Assembly (NCBI RefSeq): GCF_019703515.2
Contig: NC_059362.1
Coordinates: forward strand, 30,110,326-30,174,325
Origin: Myxocyprinus asiaticus
Lineage: Eukaryota; Chordata; Actinopteri; Cypriniformes; Catostomidae
Direction: 5' to 3'
DNA: 64,000 nucleotides
The first letter of the stretch is position 1, and each line of letters begins with the position of its first letter. The notes below the pieces were generated by a model. That model was given only the letters and a program-made list of their open reading frames with translations. It did not search any database and had not been told where the DNA came from. Below, one piece after another: positions 44,479-55,150 of this stretch. Both the position numbers and the translations under genes were made by a program.

Positions 44479-46463
44479 GAAAGAATGCCTGTTGGGTCTA
44501 ACAGCACACCAGCATCCAAAACACAACATATGTTGGTAAAAGAAATGCTGGTCTATTCAACAGGGTTTTCCAGCATTCCATGTGGGTCTTCTTTCAAAAC
44601 TAGGTCAACTGGAATTCCAGTTCCAATTCCTACCTCATAAGAGCACATTGAACACTCTCACAGCTTCAAAAATCACCTGTTTTCTTTTCAGCCAGTTCGA
44701 ATATGTTGTAAAGGTCAGGTACTCTTCTCCACTGCTTTCCACTCTATAGTGTGTAGTGGGCTCGGAACGTGAAGGGACCATGTTCCGCAACATGACATTT
44801 AACATCTTTTCCACCACCGCCTACGCCCTATCCATCAGCATGCAACATTAGTGAAGGTGGCCTTCGTTTCCCCATCACAGGCATAAAATATTGCCTCTGC
44901 ACCTACATATGAATATGAAAATAAATATTGGTTTTACTATTAGTATAATTGTTATTTATGAACTGATGAACAACCACACATGTGAAGATGTGGAGATGAA
45001 GGCACGGCTGTTATGCTGGGGTGATAATGCTGTACAATGACAGCAGTAGATCAATAGGCCATGTGGGTCCTCATGCTCTTGGGATGGAAAAGAGAGGGAG
45101 CAGTCATAACTCCTTTTGTAATGACGCTAGATCCTTTTGTCTGGACATTTTCTTTTGATATCAAGGTCAAAACAAAACTTGGGCTTTTTCATATTTGTAT
45201 ATAATGAGGTTTGACTTTACATGTTAAATAATTTGTTTAAAACTTTCTTTATAACTCCTAGTCTGCATAGCTTATATTCCCCCTAAAAATATATTCAATT
45301 AGATGCATATTTTTTATTGGACAAATTTTGTAAATAAAATACATAACTTTATAACACTATGGGGTAATCCACAAATAATAAATTGTACCCATTTAAAGTG
45401 GAATTTATTTCTATAATCATTCAACATAATATCTGAATAAAGCACAGTCGAGTTTTGTGTATAATTCACAATAAGTAATAAGACTAATTTTATAGAAAAA
45501 GAGGTGCGTTTACATTGAAAAGAATGAAAATTACTAAATTCAAATAGTCACATCACAGCGCTATTTCTTGCACCTGGTTAAACTAAATTGCGTTAGTGAA
45601 TAAGACACAGGATTTTGCGCTGAAATACAGTGCAAAAAATGTCTAACTTTTTTTGCGAATTCAGACCTACTTGTTTTGTTAATGATAATAATAATTACAT
45701 TTTAATTGAATGTGTTTTTGTGTTTCTCCAGGGGGGCTGTCACTATAACACGTGAACTGTACTGTAAATTGCTTTGAATAAAAGCATTGCTTAAACATGA
45801 ACAATTAATACAATTAATATGAATAAAAAATAGTGAGCTAAAAGGAAAAACAGTTAGCTTGCATGATTAAAATGACATGAGGAATGTCAAAATGAGGAAT
45901 TCCTGGAATGTCACCTGAAAAGTCAATTTATTATGAAAAATACAGGAAAAACAATTGAAACTCACAGAGCCTTTTTCACATAATAATAAATAAATAAAAA
46001 AATGAAACTGAACTTATGCAAAGAGCTACAACAGTGTGCCCTTTCCCTATCTGCTGTATAGGAGAAAGAGTGATAGGCACTTTCATTCAGGGCAGGATAA
46101 TTCAGCTCCTGATGAGGCGTTCAGCTCCTCTGTTCAGGAGTGATTTATTCTAATGGGCAGCTAGGGACCAGATTGTGCACAGCCACGGAGTGGGTCAGTG
46201 CTTCCGCAAATGAGAGCTGAAATCAGGCATATTCACTTTGTTTGAGCTCCAACTCATGAGCACAGTGCTCTTCCAATCCTCACTGATGTGAATGAACACT
46301 GACCTACAAACAGCTTTTCTGATATATAAAAAGGTAAAACTAGGGACTGTAATCAATGTGTCAATTGCAATTGCCAGCACTGAAAACAACTGGAGATCAG
46401 TCCAGTGGTGCTAAACAACAGTTTCTTCAGAGAGCCTGGAGGTGATGTCACTATAGGTAACAG
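44479..46463. other. Unassigned AT-rich stretch
   Basis: No gene. A short SINE-tail-like piece (GTAAATTGCTTTGAATAAAA, 45763-45782) stands alone. Text at 44480-44600 continues the GCTGGTC-type repeat seen before the A copy. Confidence 0.4.
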
Positions 46464-47285
46464 ACTTACTCACACAGTCAGCTCTTAATCAGTTTTCATG
46501 TGAGTATACAGTAAGTCACTCTGAGTCAACTAGACACTCTGAGTGATGGAGTAGATGGAAGGTAATGCCAGATGCCATTCAATAGACAGTGAATTCATTT
46601 ATGGACTACAGTGTGGTCCAAAGTATATTTTGGTCAGACGTGCACACAGGACGCACAACGCAAATCTCGTCGTCAGCAGAGAGCGTGAGCACTGAATGTG
46701 CGTAGACCAATTTTAGAAGGCGCAAGCGCTTGGAGTTATTTGCACTAATTAGTGGGTTCCACAAGGTGGAGACATTTACATTTTGAGCCATTGCTGTCAT
46801 GAAGAAGTGCTAGAAGAAGATGTAATCTGCTAAACATCAGGAGATGAAAGTAAAAACAGCAACAGTGGATGTGCATGTCAAGAGCGTGTGTGTGAGGAGG
46901 TCTGGAGATACCTGCATTTGTATTACTCGAGTCTGAAGGAATATAAAGACATTTTCATGGGTCTAAACTCCTGAAAAGAAAGTCCAGTGTCTCATAGCAG
47001 TCGTTACGCACATGCGCCAACCGCCTGGGTATGCGTGCACCGTTATATGGAGTATACTCTGACAAGTTCGCATTCGACTGTACACAGACGCTGAGCGTTC
47101 GTGTCAAAATGTAAGTATACGTAGGGCTTTACTCACTCAGTCAGCTCTTACTCAGTTTTCATGTGAGTATTAGTCACTCTGAGTCAACTAGACACTCTGA
47201 GTGATGGAGTAGTTGGCAGGTAATGTCAGATGCCATTCTATATGACATGTAGAATATAGACAATGACATCATTTATGGACTGCAG
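46464..47285. repeat. About 150-bp direct repeats flanking a 515-bp segment
   Basis: 46464-46611 and 47127-47285 are close direct copies (shared TCAGTTTTCATGTGAGTAT, AGTCAACTAGACACTCTGAG, ATTTATGGACT). The middle begins TATATTTTGGTCAGACG and ends GTCAAAATGTAAGTATACG, so its ends are loosely inverted. Either a segmental duplication surrounded an inserted element, or the whole is an uncharacterised element with long direct repeats. Confidence 0.75.
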
Positions 47286-47413
47286 TAGAAGGGAGACTGA
47301 TCAGGGCAAGTTGTCACACTTTTTTTTTACTTTTGAAAGTCAATTTCTGTACAGATATACACCTTAAAGTCTTGTCTACTGTACAAAAAAGATTTGAACA
47401 TTGCCACCATTAT

Positions 47414-47550
47414 TGACACTTATATGTCTCTGCAGAACAAAAATGGGCTTTTCCCAATCAGTGGGCATTTTCAAACCACTGAGATACCTTACTTTGAAAA
47501 TGCCCACAGATTTGAAAACACCCATTAATGTTCTGCAGAGACCTATACTT
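47414..47550. repeat. Imperfect hairpin (inverted repeat with about 60-bp arms)
   Basis: The left arm 47414-47475 (CTCTGCAGAACAAAAATGGG, GTGGGCATTTTCAAA) pairs with the right arm 47492-47550 (TTTGAAAATGCCCAC, CCCATTAATGTTCTGCAGAG). The loop is about 16 bases. It may be a short MITE; a hairpin RNA would be possible if transcribed, but nothing here shows that. Confidence 0.8.
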
Positions 47551-47772
47551 GCCGTTATTGGCTAGAAAAAGAACAGCTCATTGAACACATGTTGACCTTC
47601 AGTGACAACATGCCCCAATATAAAAAATGAAAATAGGAGTCACGTGATGCCATACGAGGAGCAGACATGTAAACGACAAGCTCTGCGCACTTTGCTAGTT
47701 TTTAATGATTTTTATGTCATAAACCGATGAGATTTGATACACCCTGCTACATAACTGTTCTTTGAAGTCAAC

Positions 47773-48585
47773 ATGGCAAAGAATTCAAAATCCTCGGGCT
47801 CTGGAGATATTAAAAGACACTTACATGCTCAAGCTGGTGCCTCGGATGGGCCCGCAGACCAGGGGCTCGGTTTGTATGGTGCGGCAGGAGAAATCCATCG
47901 CCAACTGGCGAGCATGTCTGTGATGCTGACGAAAGTCGTTGCGGACTTAGAGGATCTTGCTGTAATACGTCGATCGATTACTGCGATGGAAATGAAATTC
48001 TCTGAGTTGGTTACAATAATCGGGGACATCGAGAGACGGATCGATTATCTGGAGTCATCGGAGAGGGAATGAGCTGCTAATCCGCTAGCGACCAAAGGAC
48101 TGGAGGGTTTGGAGAATCGTAGCTGGCGAAATAACATCCGAATTGTTGGAATTCCTGAGCACGATGAAGGCAGAGATATGGTGAAATTCCTAGATGAGCT
48201 CTTCCCGAGTCTGCTCGACATAACAGGCCATAAGCTGGAAATCGAGCGAGCTTACAGAGTACCGGCTTGGAGATCCGCGGAGGGAGACAGGCCTCGGTCA
48301 ATTCTGGCCAAATTTCTGAGATCATCCGATAAAGATCTCGTGTTACGCGAGGTGAGGAGTAAAGGAAGGCTTTCTTGGAAGAATCACAGCATTTTCTTTT
48401 TCCCAGATTTTGCGAATTCGACAAGAGAGAAACACAATCGATTCAAGGCATGCAAGAAACTTTTACATCAACAGAAGATCGCTTTTGCTCTGTTTCTGGC
48501 CAAACTGAGAATAGATACTAAGGATGGCCACAAAATATTTACATGCCCACAACAAGCGATGTCTTTCATAGAGACAATGGGGTGA
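47773..48585 (+). pseudogene. L1 ORF1 protein, full length with one stop
   Basis: ORF1p is the RNA-binding chaperone that packages L1 RNA. The frame runs 270 codons from ATG 47773. Residues about 30-97 look like a coiled coil (heptad-like LASMSVMLTKVVADLEDLAV, IIGDIERRIDYLE). After a TGA at 48070 comes an RRM-like part (NRSWRNNIRIVGIPE) and a C-terminal domain (KHNRFKACKKLLHQQKIAF, FTCPQQAMSFIE). The stop is a possible CGA to TGA change at a CpG, and is the only break I see. The C-terminal 130 bp are repeated downstream. Confidence 0.9.
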
Positions 48586-49020
48586 GTAAACCATTTGGTC
48601 ACTTTCATATGGCCCCCAAGTTGTCTCGCTGTACATACACTCGGCTGTCTGAGGAAGCTGGGTGCCATTTTTGTTTCTTTTTGTGTTGGTTCTGCCTAGC
48701 GGCTGGAGTTTGTTTTATGGAATAACACTCCTTCAAGAAACTTTTGCATCAACAAAGGGTCGCTTTTACACTGAAGTTCACGGCCAAACTGAGAATAGAT
48801 ACTAAGGATGGCCACGAAATATTTACATGCCCACAACAAGCAATTTCTTTTATAAAATTAATGGACTGAGGAAGTCATGGTGTGTTTCTCATGTGCCTCC
48901 AAGTGAGATGTCTCGCTGAATATACTCTTGACCATTCGAGGAAGCTGGGTGCCTTTTTTGTTTCCTTTTGTGCTGGTTCTGCCTAGTGGCTGGAGTTTGT
49001 TTTGTGGAATAACACTCCTT
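48453..49020 (+). repeat. Tandem duplication in the L1 ORF1 end and spacer (281-bp unit)
   Basis: Unit 1 (48453-48733) and unit 2 (48734-49020) share CAAGAAACTTTT(A/G)CATCAACA, ATAGATACTAAGGATGGCCA, GAGGAAGCTGGGTGCC and GGAATAACACTCCTTCA. Each starts inside the ORF1 C-terminal coding part. A third partial piece (GGCCGGAGTTTGTTTTATAG) follows at about 49071-49090. Confidence 0.9.
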
Positions 49021-49382
49021 CAGGACAGTTGTGTATGAAACTGCTCATTCTTTGTGCTTATGATTCCTATTGGCCGGAGTTTGTTTTATAGATTATTTTC
49101 TGTTATGTAATTCTGTCTCACAAAATTTGTACAGAAGCACCAGACTTGAGCATTCTGATGGCAAAGTTGTCGTGGGGACTCTCGTAGGCGTACATGGACT
49201 TTTTGAGTTTAAAGGGATGAACGCCATTTGGCGCTGTCGTGCGCGGGGTTAATGCGCACGTTTTTCTTTTTTCTGTTTGTTTGGTTCTGGGGGAAGTTCG
49301 GGGTTTGATTGTTGCACTAATGGGGAATGTGGTTTTTATAATTTTATTTTTGACACACTCTATTTTTTTCTAATATGTCAAA

Positions 49383-51747
49383 ATGTCAAATGTTAATATG
49401 AGTGGATTATCTCTCTCCACGTGGAACGTGAATGGGCTGGGGCACCCCATAAAAAGAAGGAAGGTTAGTTATTTTCTTAAATGTAAGAAATTTGATATAG
49501 TGTTTCTTCAAGAAACACATCTTTCCCCATAGGAAGCTGAAAATTTTGGGAAGATATGGGGTGGACATGTTTTCTTTAGTGGTGGCTCAAGTAAGAGCAG
49601 GGGAGTCATTATACTGATAAGTAAAATTCTACAATTCAAATGTCTCAAACAGATTAAAGATAAATTAGGAAGAGTCATTATTGTTTTAGCAGAAATTCAG
49701 GGGCAAAGGTTGATTTTGGCTAATATTTACACACTTAACGCTGATGATCAAGAATTTTTTATAGATCTTGAAGGGATGTTGCAAGCCGCTGGCACACTGG
49801 CTGGTAGAATGGGATTATTTTTTTAAGATTTTGGAAATATACGGGTTAGGGAAAACTTTTACTGGATGGATTAAATTACTTTATAGACACCCGGTAGCGG
49901 CGGTACAAACAAATGGATTAATTTCAGATTATTTTACTCTGGATAGGGGCACCCGGCAGGGTTGCCCTCTTTCCCCATTATTGTTCTGTCTTGCCCTGGA
50001 ACCATTAGCAACTGCGATAAGAAGGGAAGATGATTTTCCAGGGGTGATGGCGGGAGGTGTGGCACATAAGCTTTTGCTTTACACAGATGATATTTTGTTA
50101 TTTGTCTCCGACCCTACTAAATCTATGCCTTGTCTCCACAGAATTATTAATTCCTTTTCTAAGTTCTCAGGATACAGAGTCAGTTGGTCTAAATCTGAAG
50201 CTTTGGCTCTAACAGCGTACTGCCCAATAATGGCTTTTCAGCCGGGTGCCTTTCAATGACCCAAACAGGGCATTAAGTATTTGGGCATTTTATTCCCAGC
50301 AAATTTGTCTGATTTAGTTAGAGTTAATTTTGACCTCTTAATTAAAAGTTTTTCGAACGATGTGGGCAGGTGGGCTTCATTACATTTATCTATGATTGGG
50401 AAGGTTAAGGTTATAAAAATGAACTGTATTTCAAAATTCAACTACTAACTACAATCTCTCCCCATTGAAGTTCCCCTAATTTATTTTCAAACAATTTGAT
50501 AGTATAGCCAAATCCTTTATTTGGAATGGTAAATGTCCTCGGATGCATTTTAATAAGTTACACAGGCCAGTTGACAAAGATAGGTTAGGTCTCCCCAAGA
50601 TTTTATTTTACTATTATGCTTTTGTTCTCAGTACATTGGTCACTCCCACCGAAGAGGGCCCCTCCTAGGTTTTGCATTGAACAAGAGGCCCTTGCCCCTA
50701 TTTAACCAATACAAAGTCTTTCAACCAAATTGCCCAGAAAGGTCAAATCTCACCCCGTCATTTCGCACTTGCAATCAGTGTGGTCAAAGGTTTCCCACAT
50801 GATCAATTCAGATATTTATCTGAACGTTGCCTTAAGCATATGGTTGAACCCTAAATTATGCATTGATAAGTCCCCCTTTTGCTGGACGGAGTGGATTGAG
50901 AGAGGTGTTGCTACGCTTGGAGACGTACAAAAACTGAGTATTGAGATCTTTTGATAATATTATACAGCAATTTGGGATTCCGAGGTCTCAATTCTTCAGA
51001 TGTTTACAGTTCTGGCATTTATTATATACTGTCTTTGGAAGTAGTATAAAGCCCCCTAAAGCTGCGGACACCCTTAGTGTGGTGATTGCTGCTTTTGGGA
51101 AAGGTCACAAAGCATCGGTGTACTATTCTTTGCTGATTCAGAGTCTCGGCGATGGAGCTTTATCATCTCTCAAGGTGTTATGGGAAAAGGATTTGAATGT
51201 GGCACTTGAAGATGGGGAGTGGGAAAGGATTCTAAAAAATTTCAAATCTATGTCCAGAGATGCAAAGGTACGTCTTATGCAATTTAAGGTTATACATCGT
51301 TTCTATTGGACCCCCTCTAGGTTGTATAGACTTGGTTTAATAGATACACCTACCTGTTGGAGATGCCATTCGGATGATGGGGACATAGCCCATGCCTTTT
51401 GGTTTTGTGCGATGATTCAGGAGTTCTGATCGGAAGTCCAGAACTTCATCAGTGAGGTCTTGGACACTGATGTTACTCTCTGCCCGAGACTGTGTATTTT
51501 GGGGGATGGGACAGTCATCGATATAAATAACAAATATATAAAAAAGTGGGATCCATCCAGTGTGATGATAGGGAGGCAAATAATTCTTAGGGGTTGGAAG
51601 GCAGCTGGTTCTCCCTCCTTTCAGGAGTGGTGCACCGAATTGGGCAAGGTAGCGGCTTTCGAGGAAATGACGAATAGACAGCGGGTAACATGGAGGCATA
51701 CAGGAAGAAATGGGGCAGATACGTGGCCTTCCTGGAGGTTTCAATAA
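49383..51747 (+). pseudogene. L1 ORF2 remnant: endonuclease start, reverse transcriptase and Cys-rich end
   Basis: From ATG 49383 an apurinic-type endonuclease begins (STWNVNGLG, IVFLQETHL) with TAG at 49530. At about 49790 it jumps into RT (VEWDYFFKILEIYG), so the endonuclease C-terminal part and RT fingers are deleted. RT has DRGTRQGCPLSPLLF and LLLYTDDILLF; the two catalytic Asp are present, with Thr where Ala is usual. A TGA at 50257 and later frameshifts (about 50450-50940) break the thumb. The C-terminal part (50941-51747, TGA 51427) includes CWRCHSDDGDIAHAFWFC, the L1 Cys-rich motif. ORF2p would nick DNA and copy L1 RNA at the nick. Confidence 0.92.
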
Positions 51748-51912
51748 TTTTTAGGGGAGAGGGCGGGAATAATAGGGATATAAATGATTCCATATATTTA
51801 TGTTCTGTTTGTCCTAATTATTGTTTTAAATTTTTTAAATTTATTTTTTTATGTATGGAATCAATAAAAATGTTAATGCCAAAAAAAAGAAAAAAAAAAG
51901 AATATACAAAAT

Positions 51913-51986
51913 ATTCTAATTTATGAGGATTTGAACTAGGTGTCTGAAACCAACAAACAGAACTAGAGAAAACTTTTGACTCAAAA

Positions 51987-52027
<41 letters not shown>

Positions 52028-52715
52028 GTAACAACTAGCCCCGGTCCGCCCTAATATAACAAAAATACTTGAAATCAAGCATGGAGTATAATTACACATC
52101 TAGCCTGTATTTATAACAAAAAAAAAAAAAAAAACACTACCTGCAGGACATTTAACATTCAATAGACAAAGGTCTTAATTAAGGGACATAATAATCCCAT
52201 TCTCCCCACAAGCCTACAAGGTGAAAGGCTACATGAAAGGCGATGTAGTCTAGGACAGGTACTTTGGCATTCTACACCATGCCATCGATCTGTCATTGTC
52301 ATCATTTCCTGCCTTAACAAGCAGAGGCAGTGTTCCAGGTTATTTATGTAAACCCCGTTGGGAGAAGACCTATTGATTTATTTACTCAGCTCAAACCAAG
52401 GATGCATTCCACGCACTGCTGCTGCCAAAGAACACAGGTAGGTGGTAGAACACGATTTATGGAATGCCCTTTGAAATGAGCTTTGAATAATTTTTAATCT
52501 GATTTGAAGACGAGGCAATATCTCTCACATAGAGCATGCGACAGGGTCTGATGATTTTCTATTTGTGCTTTTCTTTGGAATTTCAGCTATCGGAAGTGAC
52601 CCTGAGTGACCTGATGGGGATTGATTTAGCTACTGATTTGAAAATTTAATTCAGAGAGGGAGAGAAAGGGAGAGAATGAGAGAAGCAAAAGAGGGGGATA
52701 GAGAACGTCGATTAA
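51913..52715. other. Unassigned sequence with (AT)n tract
   Basis: (AT)n at 51990-52022 and a poly(A) run at 52117-52134. 52180-52680 is complex and may be conserved non-coding; no exon signature. Confidence 0.4.
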
Positions 52716-53000
52716 TAAAGGGATAGATCATCCAAAAATAAAAATTCTATAATTTACTCAATCCTCATGATGTTTCAAACCCATATGACAAAAAAGGTTT
52801 TGCCAGAATATTATGAACTGACAGCCTCAGTCACTGTTCACTTTCACTGCATCTTCATACACTGAAGGTGAATAGTGACTGAGGCTGTCATTCTGCCTAA
52901 CATCTCCTTTTATGTTCCACAGATGAAAGGAAGTCATATGGGTTTGTAACAACATGTGGGTAATGACAAAATTTCGATTTTTGGGTGAACCAACCCTTTA
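52716..53000. repeat. Palindromic repeat A, complete copy
   Basis: A near-continuous hairpin: left arm 52716-52857 from TAAAGGGATAG, right arm 52860-53000 to CAACCCTTTA, meeting at GCATCTTCATACACTG. Shared arm blocks include GACAGCCTCAGTCACT and its inverse AGTGACTGAGGCTGTC. It serves as the reference for the other A copies. The ends resemble a terminal inverted repeat; no protein is encoded. Confidence 0.9.
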
Positions 53001-54345
53001 AAAGTGGAGTAGGGAAACTAAGAGTGAATGAGGAAGGCATACATACAGTTACATTTATTTCGCAGGCTGAGGTATACAACACTCAATTAAAAAAAAAAAA
53101 AAAGAGTCTTTTGGTCTTAATTGTATTGTCTCATAGATGACCTATGAATAGTGATATGTCTTTAGAATAGTCACCTGTTTTATTTAAGCCTAGTTTGATG
53201 GACCAGGGGCACAGAGAAGAGAAGCAGGTAGACGACTGTGAAAAATCTGTAATTCAGTAAGCCTATGTTCAGGGCCCGAGGTGTCAAACTGTGAGGGGAG
53301 AGAGAGTGAGAGATAGAAATAGAGACAGAGAGAGCGTGTCTGCCCATTCCATTTACTTTATCGAGAACGACATGAGTTTAAATTCATCTTTTTTTTATTT
53401 ATTTTTTTTTCTAAAAGGTCTTAAGGGTAGATATTATGTCTGAACTGGTGTACCCTCATCTGAATTCTTAATGCAAATGGAGAGTTGATGTATAACACGT
53501 CAATAAACATTTTTTTTTTTTTTTTTTTTTTGCAACACCAAGAGTAGATTACATGCCTTTTGTTTTTTAAAGTATACATTTTTATTTATTTTATTAATCG
53601 AACATGTTAACAAGTCTGTAAAGTCTGGCATGCACAATTTACAACAAAACCTAATTGGAAACTGATGTTAAAAATGTTGAGATGTTCCACTTTTGATTCT
53701 CACAAACCAGTGGCAAGATTAAAAAGTCAATTGAAGTATGTGTGATTGATTTGCTTAACACCATTCCCATGTAACAAATATTAAGCTAACAAAAAGGAAA
53801 GACTGTGATACAGATATAGAGAAAGAATTAATTAATGAGGTCAGTAAGGTCTTTGAGTCATGACCTGGTTACATCCTGCAATCAAACCAGCATGTGACCA
53901 TTTCTGTCAGCCCTTCCAGCTATGTACATCATTACATGCGTTTTCTTCAGAGCTAATGAAGACACACAAATTATTTGTCTAAGAGGGGCTTAAACACCTT
54001 TCAGCAATTTCTTATCCATTTAAAACAAAATTGATTTCTCAGAGTGATGAAAGTCATCATGAAGCAACTACACAGTTTCAAATGTCAATGTCAATGTCAA
54101 AATTTATTTACAGAGCACAATTTATTCAACAGACGTTGATCAATGTGCTTTACAACAAAATCTATAAAACACAATTCTACAGTAGAATAAGACAGAATGT
54201 TTTAGATTTTGTAACATTTAAAATAAAGAAAGGTTAATATGAAATATTTGAGACATTGACCATGTTAACTCCTTTCGAATGAAGCACACAATGTGCTTTG
54301 GAACATTCTGAAATCATATTGAAATAACATGTATCATCAGGTTTG
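53001..54345. other. Unassigned AT-rich sequence
   Basis: Poly(A) at 53088-53103 and poly(T) at 53510-53530. Near 54080-54160 is text (GTCAATGTCAAAATTTATTT, GTGCTTTACAA) like a common fish repeat. No gene was recognised. Confidence 0.4.
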
Positions 54346-54408
54346 GAGTCCATGCTAGCTCGAGTGCAAGCTGTCATTAAGGCAAAAGGAGGGCATATCA
54401 AATACTAG
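54346..54408 (+). pseudogene. Tc1 transposase C-terminal scrap
   Basis: The frame reads ESMLARVQAVIKAKGGHIKY then TAG. The SMxxRVxAVIxAKGG-K-Y ending is that of Tc1-type transposases (compare 36247-36303, SMPRRIEAVIKAKG). Nothing of the upstream gene or a terminal repeat remains. Confidence 0.75.
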
Positions 54409-54429
54409 TCAGTCTGTGCTGTTTTTCAT

Positions 54430-54652
54430 TTATTTTGCTATGTACACATGCGCTAGATGGACACACTGTATTTGACAGCTGGACCACGTATCGCTGTTTT
54501 TTCAGTGTCTCGCACAAGAGTGCCACGATTTTTAGAGGCTGTGTCAAGTTAAAAATAACTTCAAAGACACCTGCATTCTGTTTCATTTGCTGTGCCATGT
54601 CTAGCTGTATTTTAACGCAAGAATGCGTTTGATCTGAATGGCCCCTAAGAAA
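54430..54652. repeat. Repeat D, copy 2
   Basis: It shares blocks with 41287-41560 (TTTTTTCAGTGTCT, ACACCTGCATTCTGTTTC, ACGCAAGAATGCGTTTG) and ends GATCTGAATGGCCCCTA, the inverse of the CCATTCACACC that begins copy 1. Confidence 0.6.
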
Positions 54653-54780
54653 TTCTGAAATACTTTCCAAGCAAATTGTTATGCTGATAATACAATTTCT
54701 AACAGAAAAAAAAAGGTATTAAATTAGAATAATGCTGGGAGGAACTGTGGAAAGCGAACTCAGACTTTAAACCCCACTGG

Positions 54781-55150
54781 CCTGGGTAGCTCAGCAAGTA
54801 TTGACGCTGACTACCACATCTGGAGTCGCAAATTTGAATCCAGGGTGTGCTGAGTGACTCCAGCCAGGTCTCCTAAGCAACCAAATTGGCCCGGTTGCTA
54901 GGGAGGGTAGAGTCACATGGGGTAACCTCCTCGTGATCCCTATAATGTGTGGTTCTCGCTCTCAGTGGGGCGCGTGGTGAGTTGTGCGTGGATGCCGTGG
55001 AGAATAGCATGGGCCTCCACATGCAGAGGCAACTGAGAGGCAACAGAGATTTGTCCTCCGCCACCCAGATTGAGGCAAGTCACTACGCCACCACGAGGAC
55101 TTAGAGCACATTGGGAATTGGGCATTCCAAAATGGGGAGAAAAAAAAAAT
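54781..55150 (+). repeat. tRNA-derived SINE, internally deleted
   Basis: The head CCTGGGTAGCTCAGCAAGTA (A box) and AATTTGAATCC (B box, one change) is followed by GTGACTCCAGCCAGGTCTCC and the same body as 10358-10819. About 80 bp in the middle are missing near 55020-55040. It ends GGGGAGAAAAAAAAAA. No duplication was found. Confidence 0.88.

Larger units (their letters stand above)
47640..51900 (+). mobile_element. L1-type LINE, ORF2 internally deleted
   Basis: It starts near GAGTCACGTGATGCC (about 47638), has ORF1 (47773-48585), an inter-ORF region with a tandem duplication (48453-49020), ORF2 remnants (49383-51747) and a 3' UTR ending AATAAAAATG...(A)n at about 51860-51900. AATATA(A/C)AAAAT occurs at 47617-47628 and 51901-51912 and may be the target duplication, though about ten bases separate the upstream copy from the apparent start. 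It is about 4.3 kb against 6 kb or so for complete fish L1 elements; the missing part lies in ORF2 at about 49790. The poly(A) end and coding order fix the plus strand. Confidence 0.92.

Noticed and set aside
54085..54240. A second SINE or LINE piece with GTGCTTTACAA
   Set aside because: I recognise only two short words of a fish repeat and cannot set borders or class.
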